Below, piece by piece: positions 32,670-41,400 of a stretch of DNA of 64,000 nucleotides. Under the pieces are notes generated by a model. The model made no database searches. It was not told the DNA's origin and saw only the letters and a program-made list of their open reading frames with translations. Numbering within the stretch: position 1 is the first letter of the stretch; each line of letters starts with the position of its first letter. Source of the DNA: an uncultured Lachnospiraceae bacterium (GTDB taxonomy: Bacteria > Bacillota > Clostridia > Lachnospirales > Lachnospiraceae); assembly GCA_910586615.1 (NCBI GenBank), contig CAJUJP010000009.1, positions 38,978 to 102,977 on the forward strand, written 5' to 3'. Position numbers and translations under genes: made by a program.

Positions 32670-35426
32670 TTAATAAATCTGCTTTTCCTTTTCAGCAAAA
32701 CATATCCTACACCCATCCGTCATATAAAACTTCAATTCTTCCTCAATGCATCCAAAAACACGGCCAAGATCTTCGAAATTCAATACTTCCCTCACTGTTT
32801 TCCGTACCTTCTTGATTTCAGCCTTTTTATGATCCGTCTTATATTCTTCCAGAGATTTTTCCATAACTTCCAGCAGATACTCATATAAACCGATCGCAAT
32901 ATCGCCATAAAGTGCAATGTCTTTCTGCTCTATGTTTGTATTTACGATATTCTCTGAAGACGCTTTCTTTAACCTGATCCCATCCCTAAACTCATATTCC
33001 TGTAATTGAAATCTAATACGCTCTATTGTTTCCTGTGTCGCAGCATATCTTTCATGTGATGTCCCGGTCTCAACATCCTGATTATATCCATTCATAAGAT
33101 CTATAACGCTCTTATATCTGCTTACGTTTACAGCTTCCGCTTCTGTCCATATAGAACACTCCTTCATAACTCTGTATATAGTGCTGATTCGAATCATGCT
33201 CTCCGGATCCAGCAGTATTTCTTCCGGCTGCAATTTCTGTTTGACTAAAAATGTACTTAAATAATCCTCCGCGCTCATAGCCAGGACAAGGATCATCTGT
33301 AAATCTGCATAGCACTCACTGTACACACTTCGAATCAAATCAACATACAGGCTGTATTTTTCAATGGCATTTCCAAAATTCATTTTATTCAGTTCGTCCG
33401 CGAATAGCGCATATTGGACATTGCAATATTGTTCTATCAGATGTTCCCTGAATACTTTCTGGTCAGCTTCTTCAATTCCCATTTTACACAATATGTCATC
33501 ATGAAACCGGTATTCTCCATCTATTCTTTTCTGATAATATTCTTTAAAGAATTCCATGCACCTCTCAGAATCTCCCAGCAGACAAAGAAGCTGTTCTCCT
33601 GCCTGTCTGAAATATTCAAGATACTTATACTGATCTGCTTCATGGTCAACTCCTCCCGTAGAAGCATTCAAAATCTCCTTCTCAATAAACGCAAATAGCA
33701 GCTGATATGTCTCATCACTCATACCGCACTCATTCACAATGTATCTCAGCAGAGTAGTCATAGTCTTAACCTTGCGTTCTTTCCGCCTCCTTAAATCCTC
33801 CCCGACAAAATGAGCCAGTTCATGAACCATTTGGTACATAACAGATTCTATATCATAAAGTGACTTCTCATTGATTTTGACGGTCAGTATACGATCCGCC
33901 GGCGGAGCATCATCCAGAGAAATTCTTTCCACATATATATTGGATGAGAAACTCGGATAAATCAGTACTGTATATTGGTTTGTGCACCCTTCATCCTGCA
34001 AAATCTGTTTTACGCGATATATATACGCATTATAAAAGGCCATAAGCTTAGGCGGAATAGAGTGAAACACCGCATTAAAAGCCGTTGCCTGTACAAACTG
34101 CCTCTCACTGTGCATCATACTGTTAACAAGTGTATTTAATGCCGTAAAGTACTTATCATAGCACTCTGCGACATCCACCTCAAAATTTTTCCCTGCACAA
34201 CTCTTTTTTTCTGCTTTGTCCGATGACTGAATTTCATTTTTCATATATTTTACAAAATGAAGGAATGACTCATAAATGCAATATACAAATTCTTCTGCAA
34301 AACTGTTTTTCACAATACTGCAAATACAATCCCTTACTTCATATATGGGAAGTAAGTATCTGTTTCCATCAGGAATGTCAAGTTTTGAAATCACCTCTTC
34401 CAATTTCTTGATCTCACGGGCCAGGCGCTGCGCTACATTATTATATATGCTATCAAGATGTTCAGATTGTCCGGAAATCATCTTAACATCGCTTTTATCC
34501 AGTATTTTTATATAAGTCTCAAAAGTCCAGAAAATTTTATGGTTGTCTTCCTTATGCAGTTCCCGCATAATCTGCATAAGCCAAATCGTATCTGCATGAT
34601 CATTCACAATTGATATGTCATGTCGTCCGAACATATTATAACGCACAATACCGGAATCCAGCTTCTCTATATCCGAATACCACCCGTCAAACCTCTCATA
34701 ATCCCGGATACTTAAATTTATTGTTGCCTGAAATCCCTGCTTTTCACACAGTTTCATCTTATCTTCACACGTCTGCATCTTTACATAAGACGGTCTGAAA
34801 CTGACCATGGAAAAAGTGTCAAAGAAAACGCTTGCGTTTCCATCCTCTGTTTTGAAAAGACATTTGATTTTCATTATAAAATCATCAATCCGAACATTAT
34901 GACTAAACAATACAATATCGCAGTAGTCAAAAGAAACGTAACTCAAATAATTTTCTCCAAATACAGATCTGATTCTTTCCAATGCGTTTTTCAGATTACC
35001 AGTATGACTGATATGTATCATTGACAGAAAAAGATACGGCCATGTCCTGTCATTCCAGAATTCATCCACCGTCCTCTGCGTGAAACAGGTTCCATCCTCC
35101 TGCCCTTCATCACACACCTTCAAAAACAGAATCTGCTCCTGTGAACTATAATCTATAAGTCCATGTTTCTCTCCATGTTTCTCTCCACGTTTCTCTACAA
35201 GTTTCTCTCCACGTTTCTCTACAAGTTTCCATTCTTCGAGTTTTTCATAACCTGCCGTAAAAGGATGCACACGTTCCGAATCAATCTGCAACCCACGCAT
35301 CTGCAAGGCATCAAAATAACCAAGTACAATCGTTTCTGCTGACTTCTCCGCCTTTTCTATGGACATGCTTTTAGGTACATACCATTTTGTTAAATTTATA
35401 ATTCGAATATCAATCTTCTGTCCCAT
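32670..35426 (-). CDS. Large protein with HELAH zinc-metallopeptidase motif, partner of the cyclase-like gene
   Basis: A 918-residue soluble protein that I do not recognise as a named family. Near the N terminus is a low-complexity insert of VEKRGEKL/GEKHGEKHG units (about 70-90). Two similar segments, DYCDIVLFSHNVRIDDFIMK (about 168-187) and a second ending GRHDISIVND (about 267-276), look like ferredoxin-like ligand-sensing folds. Helical and coiled regions follow. The zinc signature HELAH is at 535-539, preceded by YDIESVMYQMV; a possible third ligand is in GVDHEADQY (about 592-600). GGAGGG lies just before the ATG. It follows the cyclase-like gene and a 54-residue ORF, so it may be an effector peptidase. 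Confidence 0.7.
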   Translation of the reverse strand: MGQKIDIRIINLTKWYVPKSMSIEKAEKSAETIVLGYFDALQMRGLQIDSERVHPFTAGYEKLEEWKLVEKRGEKLVEKRGEKHGEKHGLIDYSSQEQILFLKVCDEGQEDGTCFTQRTVDEFWNDRTWPYLFLSMIHISHTGNLKNALERIRSVFGENYLSYVSFDYCDIVLFSHNVRIDDFIMKIKCLFKTEDGNASVFFDTFSMVSFRPSYVKMQTCEDKMKLCEKQGFQATINLSIRDYERFDGWYSDIEKLDSGIVRYNMFGRHDISIVNDHADTIWLMQIMRELHKEDNHKIFWTFETYIKILDKSDVKMISGQSEHLDSIYNNVAQRLAREIKKLEEVISKLDIPDGNRYLLPIYEVRDCICSIVKNSFAEEFVYCIYESFLHFVKYMKNEIQSSDKAEKKSCAGKNFEVDVAECYDKYFTALNTLVNSMMHSERQFVQATAFNAVFHSIPPKLMAFYNAYIYRVKQILQDEGCTNQYTVLIYPSFSSNIYVERISLDDAPPADRILTVKINEKSLYDIESVMYQMVHELAHFVGEDLRRRKERKVKTMTTLLRYIVNECGMSDETYQLLFAFIEKEILNASTGGVDHEADQYKYLEYFRQAGEQLLCLLGDSERCMEFFKEYYQKRIDGEYRFHDDILCKMGIEEADQKVFREHLIEQYCNVQYALFADELNKMNFGNAIEKYSLYVDLIRSVYSECYADLQMILVLAMSAEDYLSTFLVKQKLQPEEILLDPESMIRISTIYRVMKECSIWTEAEAVNVSRYKSVIDLMNGYNQDVETGTSHERYAATQETIERIRFQLQEYEFRDGIRLKKASSENIVNTNIEQKDIALYGDIAIGLYEYLLEVMEKSLEEYKTDHKKAEIKKVRKTVREVLNFEDLGRVFGCIEEELKFYMTDGCRICFAEKEKQIY
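35160..35225 (-). repeat. In-frame short repeats in the 918-residue gene
   Basis: Alternating units of tttctctccacg and tttctctacaag encode the KRGEKLVEKRGEKHGEKHG insert. They are short-sequence repeats with room for in-frame length change. Confidence 0.7.
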
Positions 35427-35454
35427 AATCCCTCCATCATAAGTGCTTACCTTC

Positions 35455-35490
35455 GAAGAGAGAGCCTGAATGATTTCAGGCTCTCTCTTC
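35455..35490. other. Perfect 16-bp hairpin between the 54-residue ORF and the metallopeptidase gene
   Basis: The arm gaagagagagcctgaa (35455-35470) is exactly complementary to 35475-35490 around the loop tgat. It overlaps the last base of the small ORF's stop and ends 29 bases before the next ATG. There is no U-tract on the minus strand, so it looks like an RNA processing or stability element, or an attenuator, rather than a plain terminator. Confidence 0.6.
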
Positions 35491-35654
35491 TATTTATCCA
35501 TTCTATGCTCTTTCTGTGCCTTTGTCAGCATTGAGTAATCGTTTCTACTCTTTCTATGGTAACAGGAGGGGGGCGTTGTACTCGGCTTTTGAAAAGCGCT
35601 CATATGGCTAAAAGTATTTATTGTCTCTTTCTGCTTGTTTGGAATTAATATCAT
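35490..35654 (-). CDS. Small ORF of 54 residues between cyclase-like and metallopeptidase genes
   Basis: The frame starts MILIPNKQKETINTFSHM and ends KAQKEHRMDK. GGAGG lies ten bases before the ATG, and the stop touches the perfect hairpin. The product is basic and hydrophilic, with no span or signal. I know no relative. The frame includes six consecutive C (CCC CCC, encoding Pro-Pro). It may be a real small protein (regulator, substrate or antitoxin-like partner) or a chance frame; the ribosome site and tight placement argue for a real gene. Confidence 0.5.
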   Translation of the reverse strand: MILIPNKQKETINTFSHMSAFQKPSTTPPSCYHRKSRNDYSMLTKAQKEHRMDK

Positions 35655-35823
35655 AAAACTGCACCCTCCACTTTTCTTGTTTCCTTGAATTTTGTATATT
35701 TGTATACGTTTTTCAAAATACCATATACCATTATATCACATTCTCTTATTAATGTCAAAACATTTGGTATTTATTACAATTCACTCGCTATATAAGATTA
35801 ATATTTCGTCTGTTTTTACCGAG

Positions 35824-37314
35824 CTATGACAAATCACTATTCTTTTCTTCCACGCACCCCTCTGTATCCTCTACACAAGAAAATAACGCATTTATCATTC
35901 CGTCCTCAGACATGATCATAATAACTGCCCTCTTTCCAAATTTTGATAACTTCTTGCGGTATTTAATGGCTGAATTATATCTGGCACCTCTGCCAAGATT
36001 TCCTTTTACCGTGTCATCGACATCGCCATCAAGGATCATACCGATTCCATGAATCTTTCCTTTTGTATCCAGTATAACGCTTCCATCAAAATTATTCAGA
36101 CAGTTAATATAGTCCGCCTGTACATCCCGCTCCGATTCAGGAAAGCCAAACCGCCGCATTCCCAATCGCTTTGCCTCCTGAGCGGCATCTGCCCCCTCCA
36201 TGATCACAAGCATGGTTCCATGCTCCTGCTTTGTTGAAAGAATTATATACTCAAACAGTTCTGGTTGACAACTGTTAAAATAATTGTTTAACATTCGTTC
36301 AAGCCATTTTTCGTCTATGGATTTCTCTATTATATATTGCCCGTTTTTGTAAGTGAATATGTAAGTTTCATTTACCTTCATTTCCCATTGCATATGCTTT
36401 TTAAAGTCTATCTTTATGTATGGAAATTCATGTTTATGAATTATAAAATAATCCTTCTTGCAAACTCCAAGCACCTTAAATGAAGTCCTGCTTTCATTTT
36501 CTCCTAAAACCAGACAGAGATCTTTCTGTGCAATTTGAAGCAGTTTTCTGATCAGGCGAAAATGCTCAGGTAAGAATCTAATCTCTTCTGTTCTTTCTCC
36601 ATCAATTTCTATACCGTCAAAACAATATATAAAATCATTCGGGCACAACCCGCTTACAGCTTTCTGAAAAACAAATATCATTTCAGCCTGACATTCCGCC
36701 TTCTCATAATATTCCCCCGATAAACTGATGATAAACTGTAAATTCAACGGCTCGAACAGCTTTTCCAGATATAAACAACTTTTAACCGCTGCTCTTTGTA
36801 GAATATCCTGCGGCATATAGCCATTTCGAAAAACATATTGCTCCATATTCTCATCTGTAATACAATTTTTACCATTCTTGACCGACACTTCCAATAAGCT
36901 GTCAAAGGCATTTGCCAATTCTTCAAATACGCACCTTGCCAACAAACATCCATACTGGGTATCCAGACATTCTGAAAAAAATGTCCAAAAGATCCTTATT
37001 TCTTCCGGTTCTACCTTAACATATGCAGACTGAGCCAAAATGTACTCACAGTTTTCAACTCCGTTCTTCAGTGTGTTCTTTATGAATTCATTGACAATCT
37101 CAATGTCATTTTGCTTATTTTCCACTTCTATGTTTGCGACCTTAAATCGGTCATCAACATAGCTAAGGCTCTTCGAACCATCTAATACTTCTAAAATGAA
37201 AAGATTCAATGATGTCTCTTCACGTAAACACTTATTCGTAAAAAGTTCCTTCATCGTATTATCAAAAATTATCTGAAAGCATTTGAGTAAAGGTGTCAGT
37301 TTTTCCATTTGCAT
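35824..37314 (-). CDS. Diadenylate-cyclase-like protein (DisA_N/DAC fold) with novel N-terminal domain
   Basis: A 496-residue protein. Residues about 355-475 read as a DisA_N/DAC nucleotide cyclase: EHGTMLVIMEGADAAQEAKRL (about 364-384), FDGSVILDTKGKIHGIGMIL (409-428) at the place of the DGA motif, GRGARYNSAIKY (441-452) at the place of GxRHRAA, and AVIMIMSEDGMINAL. Ser replaces Ala in DGA and Tyr-Asn replaces His-Arg, so activity may differ from c-di-AMP synthesis. Residues 1 to about 350 resemble nothing I know and may sense a signal. DAC domains with added sensor regions have been linked to conflict systems. It has its own promoter, GAGG eight bases before the ATG, and the 54-residue ORF and metallopeptidase gene downstream. 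Confidence 0.75.
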   Translation of the reverse strand: MQMEKLTPLLKCFQIIFDNTMKELFTNKCLREETSLNLFILEVLDGSKSLSYVDDRFKVANIEVENKQNDIEIVNEFIKNTLKNGVENCEYILAQSAYVKVEPEEIRIFWTFFSECLDTQYGCLLARCVFEELANAFDSLLEVSVKNGKNCITDENMEQYVFRNGYMPQDILQRAAVKSCLYLEKLFEPLNLQFIISLSGEYYEKAECQAEMIFVFQKAVSGLCPNDFIYCFDGIEIDGERTEEIRFLPEHFRLIRKLLQIAQKDLCLVLGENESRTSFKVLGVCKKDYFIIHKHEFPYIKIDFKKHMQWEMKVNETYIFTYKNGQYIIEKSIDEKWLERMLNNYFNSCQPELFEYIILSTKQEHGTMLVIMEGADAAQEAKRLGMRRFGFPESERDVQADYINCLNNFDGSVILDTKGKIHGIGMILDGDVDDTVKGNLGRGARYNSAIKYRKKLSKFGKRAVIMIMSEDGMINALFSCVEDTEGCVEEKNSDLS

Positions 37315-37392
37315 TCTAATCGCCTCAATGTTATCTATAAACTTATCACATGGTTCATATTACAAAAATCTACAAAATAAATTTATATCCAC

Positions 37393-37421
37393 ATTCTACT
37401 GTACCCCAAACGATTAGTCAA
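37393..37421 (-). promoter_or_regulatory. Sigma-A promoter of the cyclase-like gene
   Basis: TTGACT (37416-37421), 17 bases and TAGAAT (37393-37398) on the minus strand lie about 80 bases before the start. Confidence 0.65.
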
Positions 37422-37427
37422 CTACAT

Positions 37428-38543
37428 TTAACTTTTATCACTTTTTAAGCTTTCATGCATCCAAAAAAGAGGCTGAAAAAAATACGTCCACCCAAACCAC
37501 CCCAAATGCAGCAAATACCCTCGCAAAAGATTCAAATACGCCCGCCAATACCTTCTCTCTCTGAAAAACCTCATCCTCTCCTTCTGTGCGTACAGGTTCT
37601 GTCTCCGCCCTTCCGTACTGCCCATCTTCGAAGTAATATTCCCTTCTCTCATACGATACAGATACAGCACCCGCGTAGTCATCACAATGCGCTCCGCATT
37701 TCCAACGATCCGATGGCTGGTCAACACATCTTCATGCTTTCTTCCCTCTGGAAAACGTATTTTTCCATTTTGGGCCTTTCTATCGTTCCACTCACCTTCT
37801 CTGCTTTCTCCGGTGCTGACGACCTTCTCTCCCATACACCGTTCAAAAACATTCCTGTGATACAGTTTATTCCATGTAACTGTCTCCCACTTCTTATATC
37901 TGCCGTGCCACTGGCGCAGCACCTGTTCCGAAGACAGGCAGATTTCCTTTGTTTCTGCCCTTTCCACTTTATTCATTTCCGCTGCCGGAACAATTGCTTT
38001 GTTCAGTTGTTCTTTTTCCTGTCCGATAATAACCGGTTTCTGCACAGATTGTTTCATGTTCTGTACAGAATATATATTCCCATCACTTCGGTTTTGTCTG
38101 TTGCACCTCTTCAAGCTTTCAGTTCTCTCTCCCACCTTCACAAACATACACGCCGCAATATCCGCATGATACTCCAAAACCAGCCGGTACAATTCCTCTA
38201 TATACGCAGGCTCCACATAATCGTCTGAATCCACAAAAGCAATATATTCACCCGCTGCATGGTCGAGACCTGTATTTCTGGCCGCTGACAGTCCCCTGTT
38301 TCTCTGATGTATCACCCGTATCCTTTCATCCTCTCTGGCAAATCCGTCGCACATTTCTCCCGAACCGTCCGTACTGCCGTCATCCACCAATATGACCTCA
38401 AGATTTCTATATGTCTGGCAAATCAGCGACTCAACACACTCCCTGATGTACGCCCTCACCTGATATACTGGCACAATCACCGATATCAATGGTAATTTCC
38501 CCGATTGATCTGATTCAAACTTACCGCTTTCATTTTTGAACAT
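37428..38543 (-). CDS. Glycosyltransferase family 2
   Basis: A 371-residue inverting transferase. The GT-A core is at residues about 18-135: ISVIVPVYQVRAYIRECVES, VILVDDGSTDGSGEMCD, GLSAARNTGLDHAAGEYIAFVDSDDYV. A variable middle (about 150-260) is Lys/Glu-rich and may be a lineage-specific insert. The C-terminal end (LRGYLLHLGWFGWTYFFQPLFWMHESLK) is amphipathic and aromatic, likely membrane-associated. Only a weak ribosome site is present. It stands between the cyclase cassette and a divergent GT2 gene. Confidence 0.9.
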   Translation of the reverse strand: MFKNESGKFESDQSGKLPLISVIVPVYQVRAYIRECVESLICQTYRNLEVILVDDGSTDGSGEMCDGFAREDERIRVIHQRNRGLSAARNTGLDHAAGEYIAFVDSDDYVEPAYIEELYRLVLEYHADIAACMFVKVGERTESLKRCNRQNRSDGNIYSVQNMKQSVQKPVIIGQEKEQLNKAIVPAAEMNKVERAETKEICLSSEQVLRQWHGRYKKWETVTWNKLYHRNVFERCMGEKVVSTGESREGEWNDRKAQNGKIRFPEGRKHEDVLTSHRIVGNAERIVMTTRVLYLYRMREGNITSKMGSTEGRRQNLYAQKERMRFFRERRYWRAYLNLLRGYLLHLGWFGWTYFFQPLFWMHESLKSDKS

Positions 38544-38874
38544 ATTACTTACCCTATTTGCTTCCGCATTTCCAGAATCCGACTTTCTTCAAAAAAATCC
38601 CAAATACCAAACAACAGACCGCCAACTGATTTGTTCTGTCACTGCATTCTATTTTAACATATATCCATTATTTCACAACGCATATCTAACAATTTAAACC
38701 ACCACAATTCAAACTATCAAATCAATGATCCGTCACAACAGCTGTGAACATGAATTGCATCAACCACTTTTCCATGCTATGATAAATTCATAATTTTGTG
38801 TACCGGTCACAAACAGAAGTATACGATTTGACTCAATGCACACAGAAACCGACTGTCAGGAGGCTCATCCACTC
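38544..38874. other. Divergent promoter region between two GT2 genes
   Basis: About 330 AT-rich bases. A good plus-strand promoter lies at 38755-38783. No small gene, hairpin or repeat of note was seen. Confidence 0.5.
38755..38783 (+). promoter_or_regulatory. Sigma-A promoter of the plus-strand GT2 gene
   Basis: TTGCAT, 17 bases and TATGAT lie about 90 bases before the gene. Both boxes are close to consensus and the spacing is ideal. Confidence 0.6.
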
Positions 38875-39993
38875 ATGAAAACTGATGCAAAATTAAGTAT
38901 CATCATCCCCGTCTACAACGGTGAAAATTTCATAGCAGGCACAATTGACAGTATTCTTCGCTCCACATACCGAAACCTTGAGATCCTGTTAATCGATGAT
39001 GGATCCACAGACAATTCTCTTGCACTCTGCCGGAAATACGCTTCTTCCGACTCCCGCATCAAAGTATTCCACAAGAAAAACGGCGGTGTAGCTGAGGCGC
39101 GCAACTACGGTCTTGAACATGCTACGGGTGAATACATCGGTTTCTGCGATCAGGATGACGAAGTGTCTGGTGAAATGTATCATAAAATGATGAATCGTCT
39201 GTCAAAGGACGGTTCACAGGCTGCCATCTGCGGCTGTTACAGAAAAAAGAAAAGCGGCGAGAAGGTAATCTTCGAAAAATATACAGACGCGATACTGGAC
39301 CGGCCGCTGATTCGTGAAAAACTGCTTCTTCCTATGCTCTTTAAAGGCTTTGATGCCTACGGCAATCCGGAAATTGACATATATTCTACCATATGGAACT
39401 GCATCATAGCAAAAGACCTGATCGTCGAAAAAAATCTGCGCTTCTTCAGTTTTGTCAATTATGAAGACGACTTGATCATGCTGCTGCAGCTCCTTATGTA
39501 TGCCGATAGAATATCCACCTTATCAGATATCTTGTATTACTGGAACACCAATATCAGTTCCGAAATGCACCGCAGCGCCAAAAGATATATCAAGGATCTG
39601 AAAGAAAGACAGGAGAACTTCTTGAATTATGTTGTAAATCAGCTCGAAGACAACGGTATTCCATCTAAAACTATATCGGAATATGTCTACGTTCAGCAGT
39701 GTCGGAATGCGCTGCTTCAATTGGATAATCTGGCAGCATCGAAGAACCGCAAACCCCTTCAGCAGATAAAAGAGCTTGAAAAATGTGCCTGCATTTCACA
39801 CATACAATCCGCTTCCACCATAGTCGCTCCACAAAAGGGATTTGTGCGCAACACTGCCATCATACCGTTATTGCGAAAGAAAAAAATCGTCCTGGCATAT
39901 TCACTCAACCAAATGGTAGATTTTGTTCGCTTTTTTGTAGAAAAATATCATATAACAGAGAAACTGGAACGAAGGATGAAAAAGGCTCACTAA
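38875..39993 (+). CDS. Glycosyltransferase family 2 (only plus-strand gene in the glycan region)
   Basis: A 372-residue GT2 enzyme: LSIIIPVYNGENFIAGTIDS, ILLIDDGSTDNSLALC, GVAEARNYGLEHATGEYIGF and the acidic CDQDDEVSGEMYHKM. The acceptor part continues with NYEDDLIMLLQLLMYADRIS. I chose the ATG at 38875 (MKTDAKLSIII) because GGAGG lies 11 bases upstream; the ATG 13 codons earlier has none. The C terminus is basic (RRMKKAH). It stands alone on the plus strand with its own promoter, so it may be a late addition to the locus. Confidence 0.9.
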   Translation: MKTDAKLSIIIPVYNGENFIAGTIDSILRSTYRNLEILLIDDGSTDNSLALCRKYASSDSRIKVFHKKNGGVAEARNYGLEHATGEYIGFCDQDDEVSGEMYHKMMNRLSKDGSQAAICGCYRKKKSGEKVIFEKYTDAILDRPLIREKLLLPMLFKGFDAYGNPEIDIYSTIWNCIIAKDLIVEKNLRFFSFVNYEDDLIMLLQLLMYADRISTLSDILYYWNTNISSEMHRSAKRYIKDLKERQENFLNYVVNQLEDNGIPSKTISEYVYVQQCRNALLQLDNLAASKNRKPLQQIKELEKCACISHIQSASTIVAPQKGFVRNTAIIPLLRKKKIVLAYSLNQMVDFVRFFVEKYHITEKLERRMKKAH

Positions 39994-40068
39994 GAATTCC
40001 ATAAATAGTTATACCCGTCTTACATCCCCTGTCCTACAAATTACGATTATGCAATTTCAACTATCCTG

Positions 40069-41196
40069 TCAGTCCATCATCCCGTCCACCACTTCTCCCA
40101 TCCTCTCCCAGGAGAACCGGTACGCCTCTTTTCTGATATTTTCCTCAAATATCTCTTGCTTCCCTTCGCGGTAGTAATTCAGCACCGCCTCCGCAATCGC
40201 CTCCGGTCTCTCCGGCTCAACCACATACCCGGTCTTTCCGTCATTCACCACATCCGGCAGTCCCCCTACATCAGTAACCACCACCGGCTTCGTAAAGCCA
40301 TATGCAACCTGTACGATCCCACTCTGTGTGGCAGACACATAGGGTAACACTACAAGATCCGAAGCGGCAAAATACTGCTCTACTTCACGATCCGGAGTAT
40401 AGCGATCTATTATAGTCACTCGCTCCTGCATACCCAGTTCCTCTATCATCTGCCGGTACTCATCCCTGTCAGCCCCGAACTCTCCCACTACCAGAAGACG
40501 TACTTTATCTTCTTTCTCTATAATAACAGGCATCGCCTGCAACAAATATTTCAGTCCTTTATATTCCCGCACATAACCGAAAAACAGCAGTACTTTTTCC
40601 ACCTGTGATATTTCCAGTCGTTTTCTTGCCTCCTCTTTGCTCATTCCTTCAAATCTGAATGCATTATAGGTAGGATGAGGCGTTACAATATAATCGGGAT
40701 TAGATTTAATCTTCTGCAGTTCCTTCCCTTCCTTCGCTGCGTGGACGATATAATGACTGCCCTGCCGCAACGCCAGTCTGGTCAAAAACCTGTCCATCGG
40801 AAACCTTTCGTGAGGGAACACATTATGACATACAAATACAAGGTTTTGCCTGCCCATAAACTTTCCAAGCAGGTAATAGCAAGGCGCAAAATAAGGATGC
40901 CACCATTGAATCACCACCAGATCCGGCCTCTGCTTCCTGACATACCGCGCAGTTTTGATAATATTAAATGGATTTGCCGTATGAAGCATATAATTTGTAT
41001 TCTCTATCTTAAAACTGTCATTGCTGTAATCTCTCTGTTCCTTGTGAAAGAGAACCTTAGGATACTGCATCTTATAGGAAAGCATCTCCACATCATGTTT
41101 CTTGCACAGTTCACGATACATAAGTCCCGTATAATGAGAAATACCGCCTTTATAGGGGTATACAGGTCCAACCAGAATTATTTTTTTGCGGCTCAT
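40069..41196 (-). CDS. Glycosyltransferase family 4
   Basis: A 375-residue retaining transferase: IILVGPVYPYKGGISHYTGL at the N terminus, VVIQWWHPYFAPCYYLLGKF, VLLFFGYVREYKGLKYLL, and the donor-binding region LVVLPYVSATQSGIVQVAYGF. It is encoded between the plus-strand GT2 and the Ig-like protein gene. GGAAGGAA lies 11 or more bases before the ATG. Donor and acceptor cannot be assigned. The gene is richer in G+C than the 13-32 kb block, closer to the flanking chromosome. Confidence 0.9.
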   Translation of the reverse strand: MSRKKIILVGPVYPYKGGISHYTGLMYRELCKKHDVEMLSYKMQYPKVLFHKEQRDYSNDSFKIENTNYMLHTANPFNIIKTARYVRKQRPDLVVIQWWHPYFAPCYYLLGKFMGRQNLVFVCHNVFPHERFPMDRFLTRLALRQGSHYIVHAAKEGKELQKIKSNPDYIVTPHPTYNAFRFEGMSKEEARKRLEISQVEKVLLFFGYVREYKGLKYLLQAMPVIIEKEDKVRLLVVGEFGADRDEYRQMIEELGMQERVTIIDRYTPDREVEQYFAASDLVVLPYVSATQSGIVQVAYGFTKPVVVTDVGGLPDVVNDGKTGYVVEPERPEAIAEAVLNYYREGKQEIFEENIRKEAYRFSWERMGEVVDGMMD

Positions 41197-41317
41197 GGTT
41201 CTTAATTTCCTTCCTTATTCTCTTTCATATATTTGTTTCTCTTACATATCCGGAGATTTCTATATTACAAAATTTTCTTCGCAGCCTCATAAATCCATAT
41301 AAATTTTCCATAAGACA

Positions 41318-41357
41318 AAAACAGGATAATATTCTTATCGGAATATTATCCTGTTTT
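41318..41357 (-). terminator. Terminator of the Ig-like protein gene
   Basis: The perfect 17-bp stem aaaacaggataatattc/gaatattatcctgtttt, with a six-base loop, lies 44 bases after the stop. Read on the minus strand the tail is tgtttttgtctt. Confidence 0.8.
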
Positions 41358-41400
41358 AAATGATTATTCAATCACATCATTTAATTGATAAGTTTACAAC

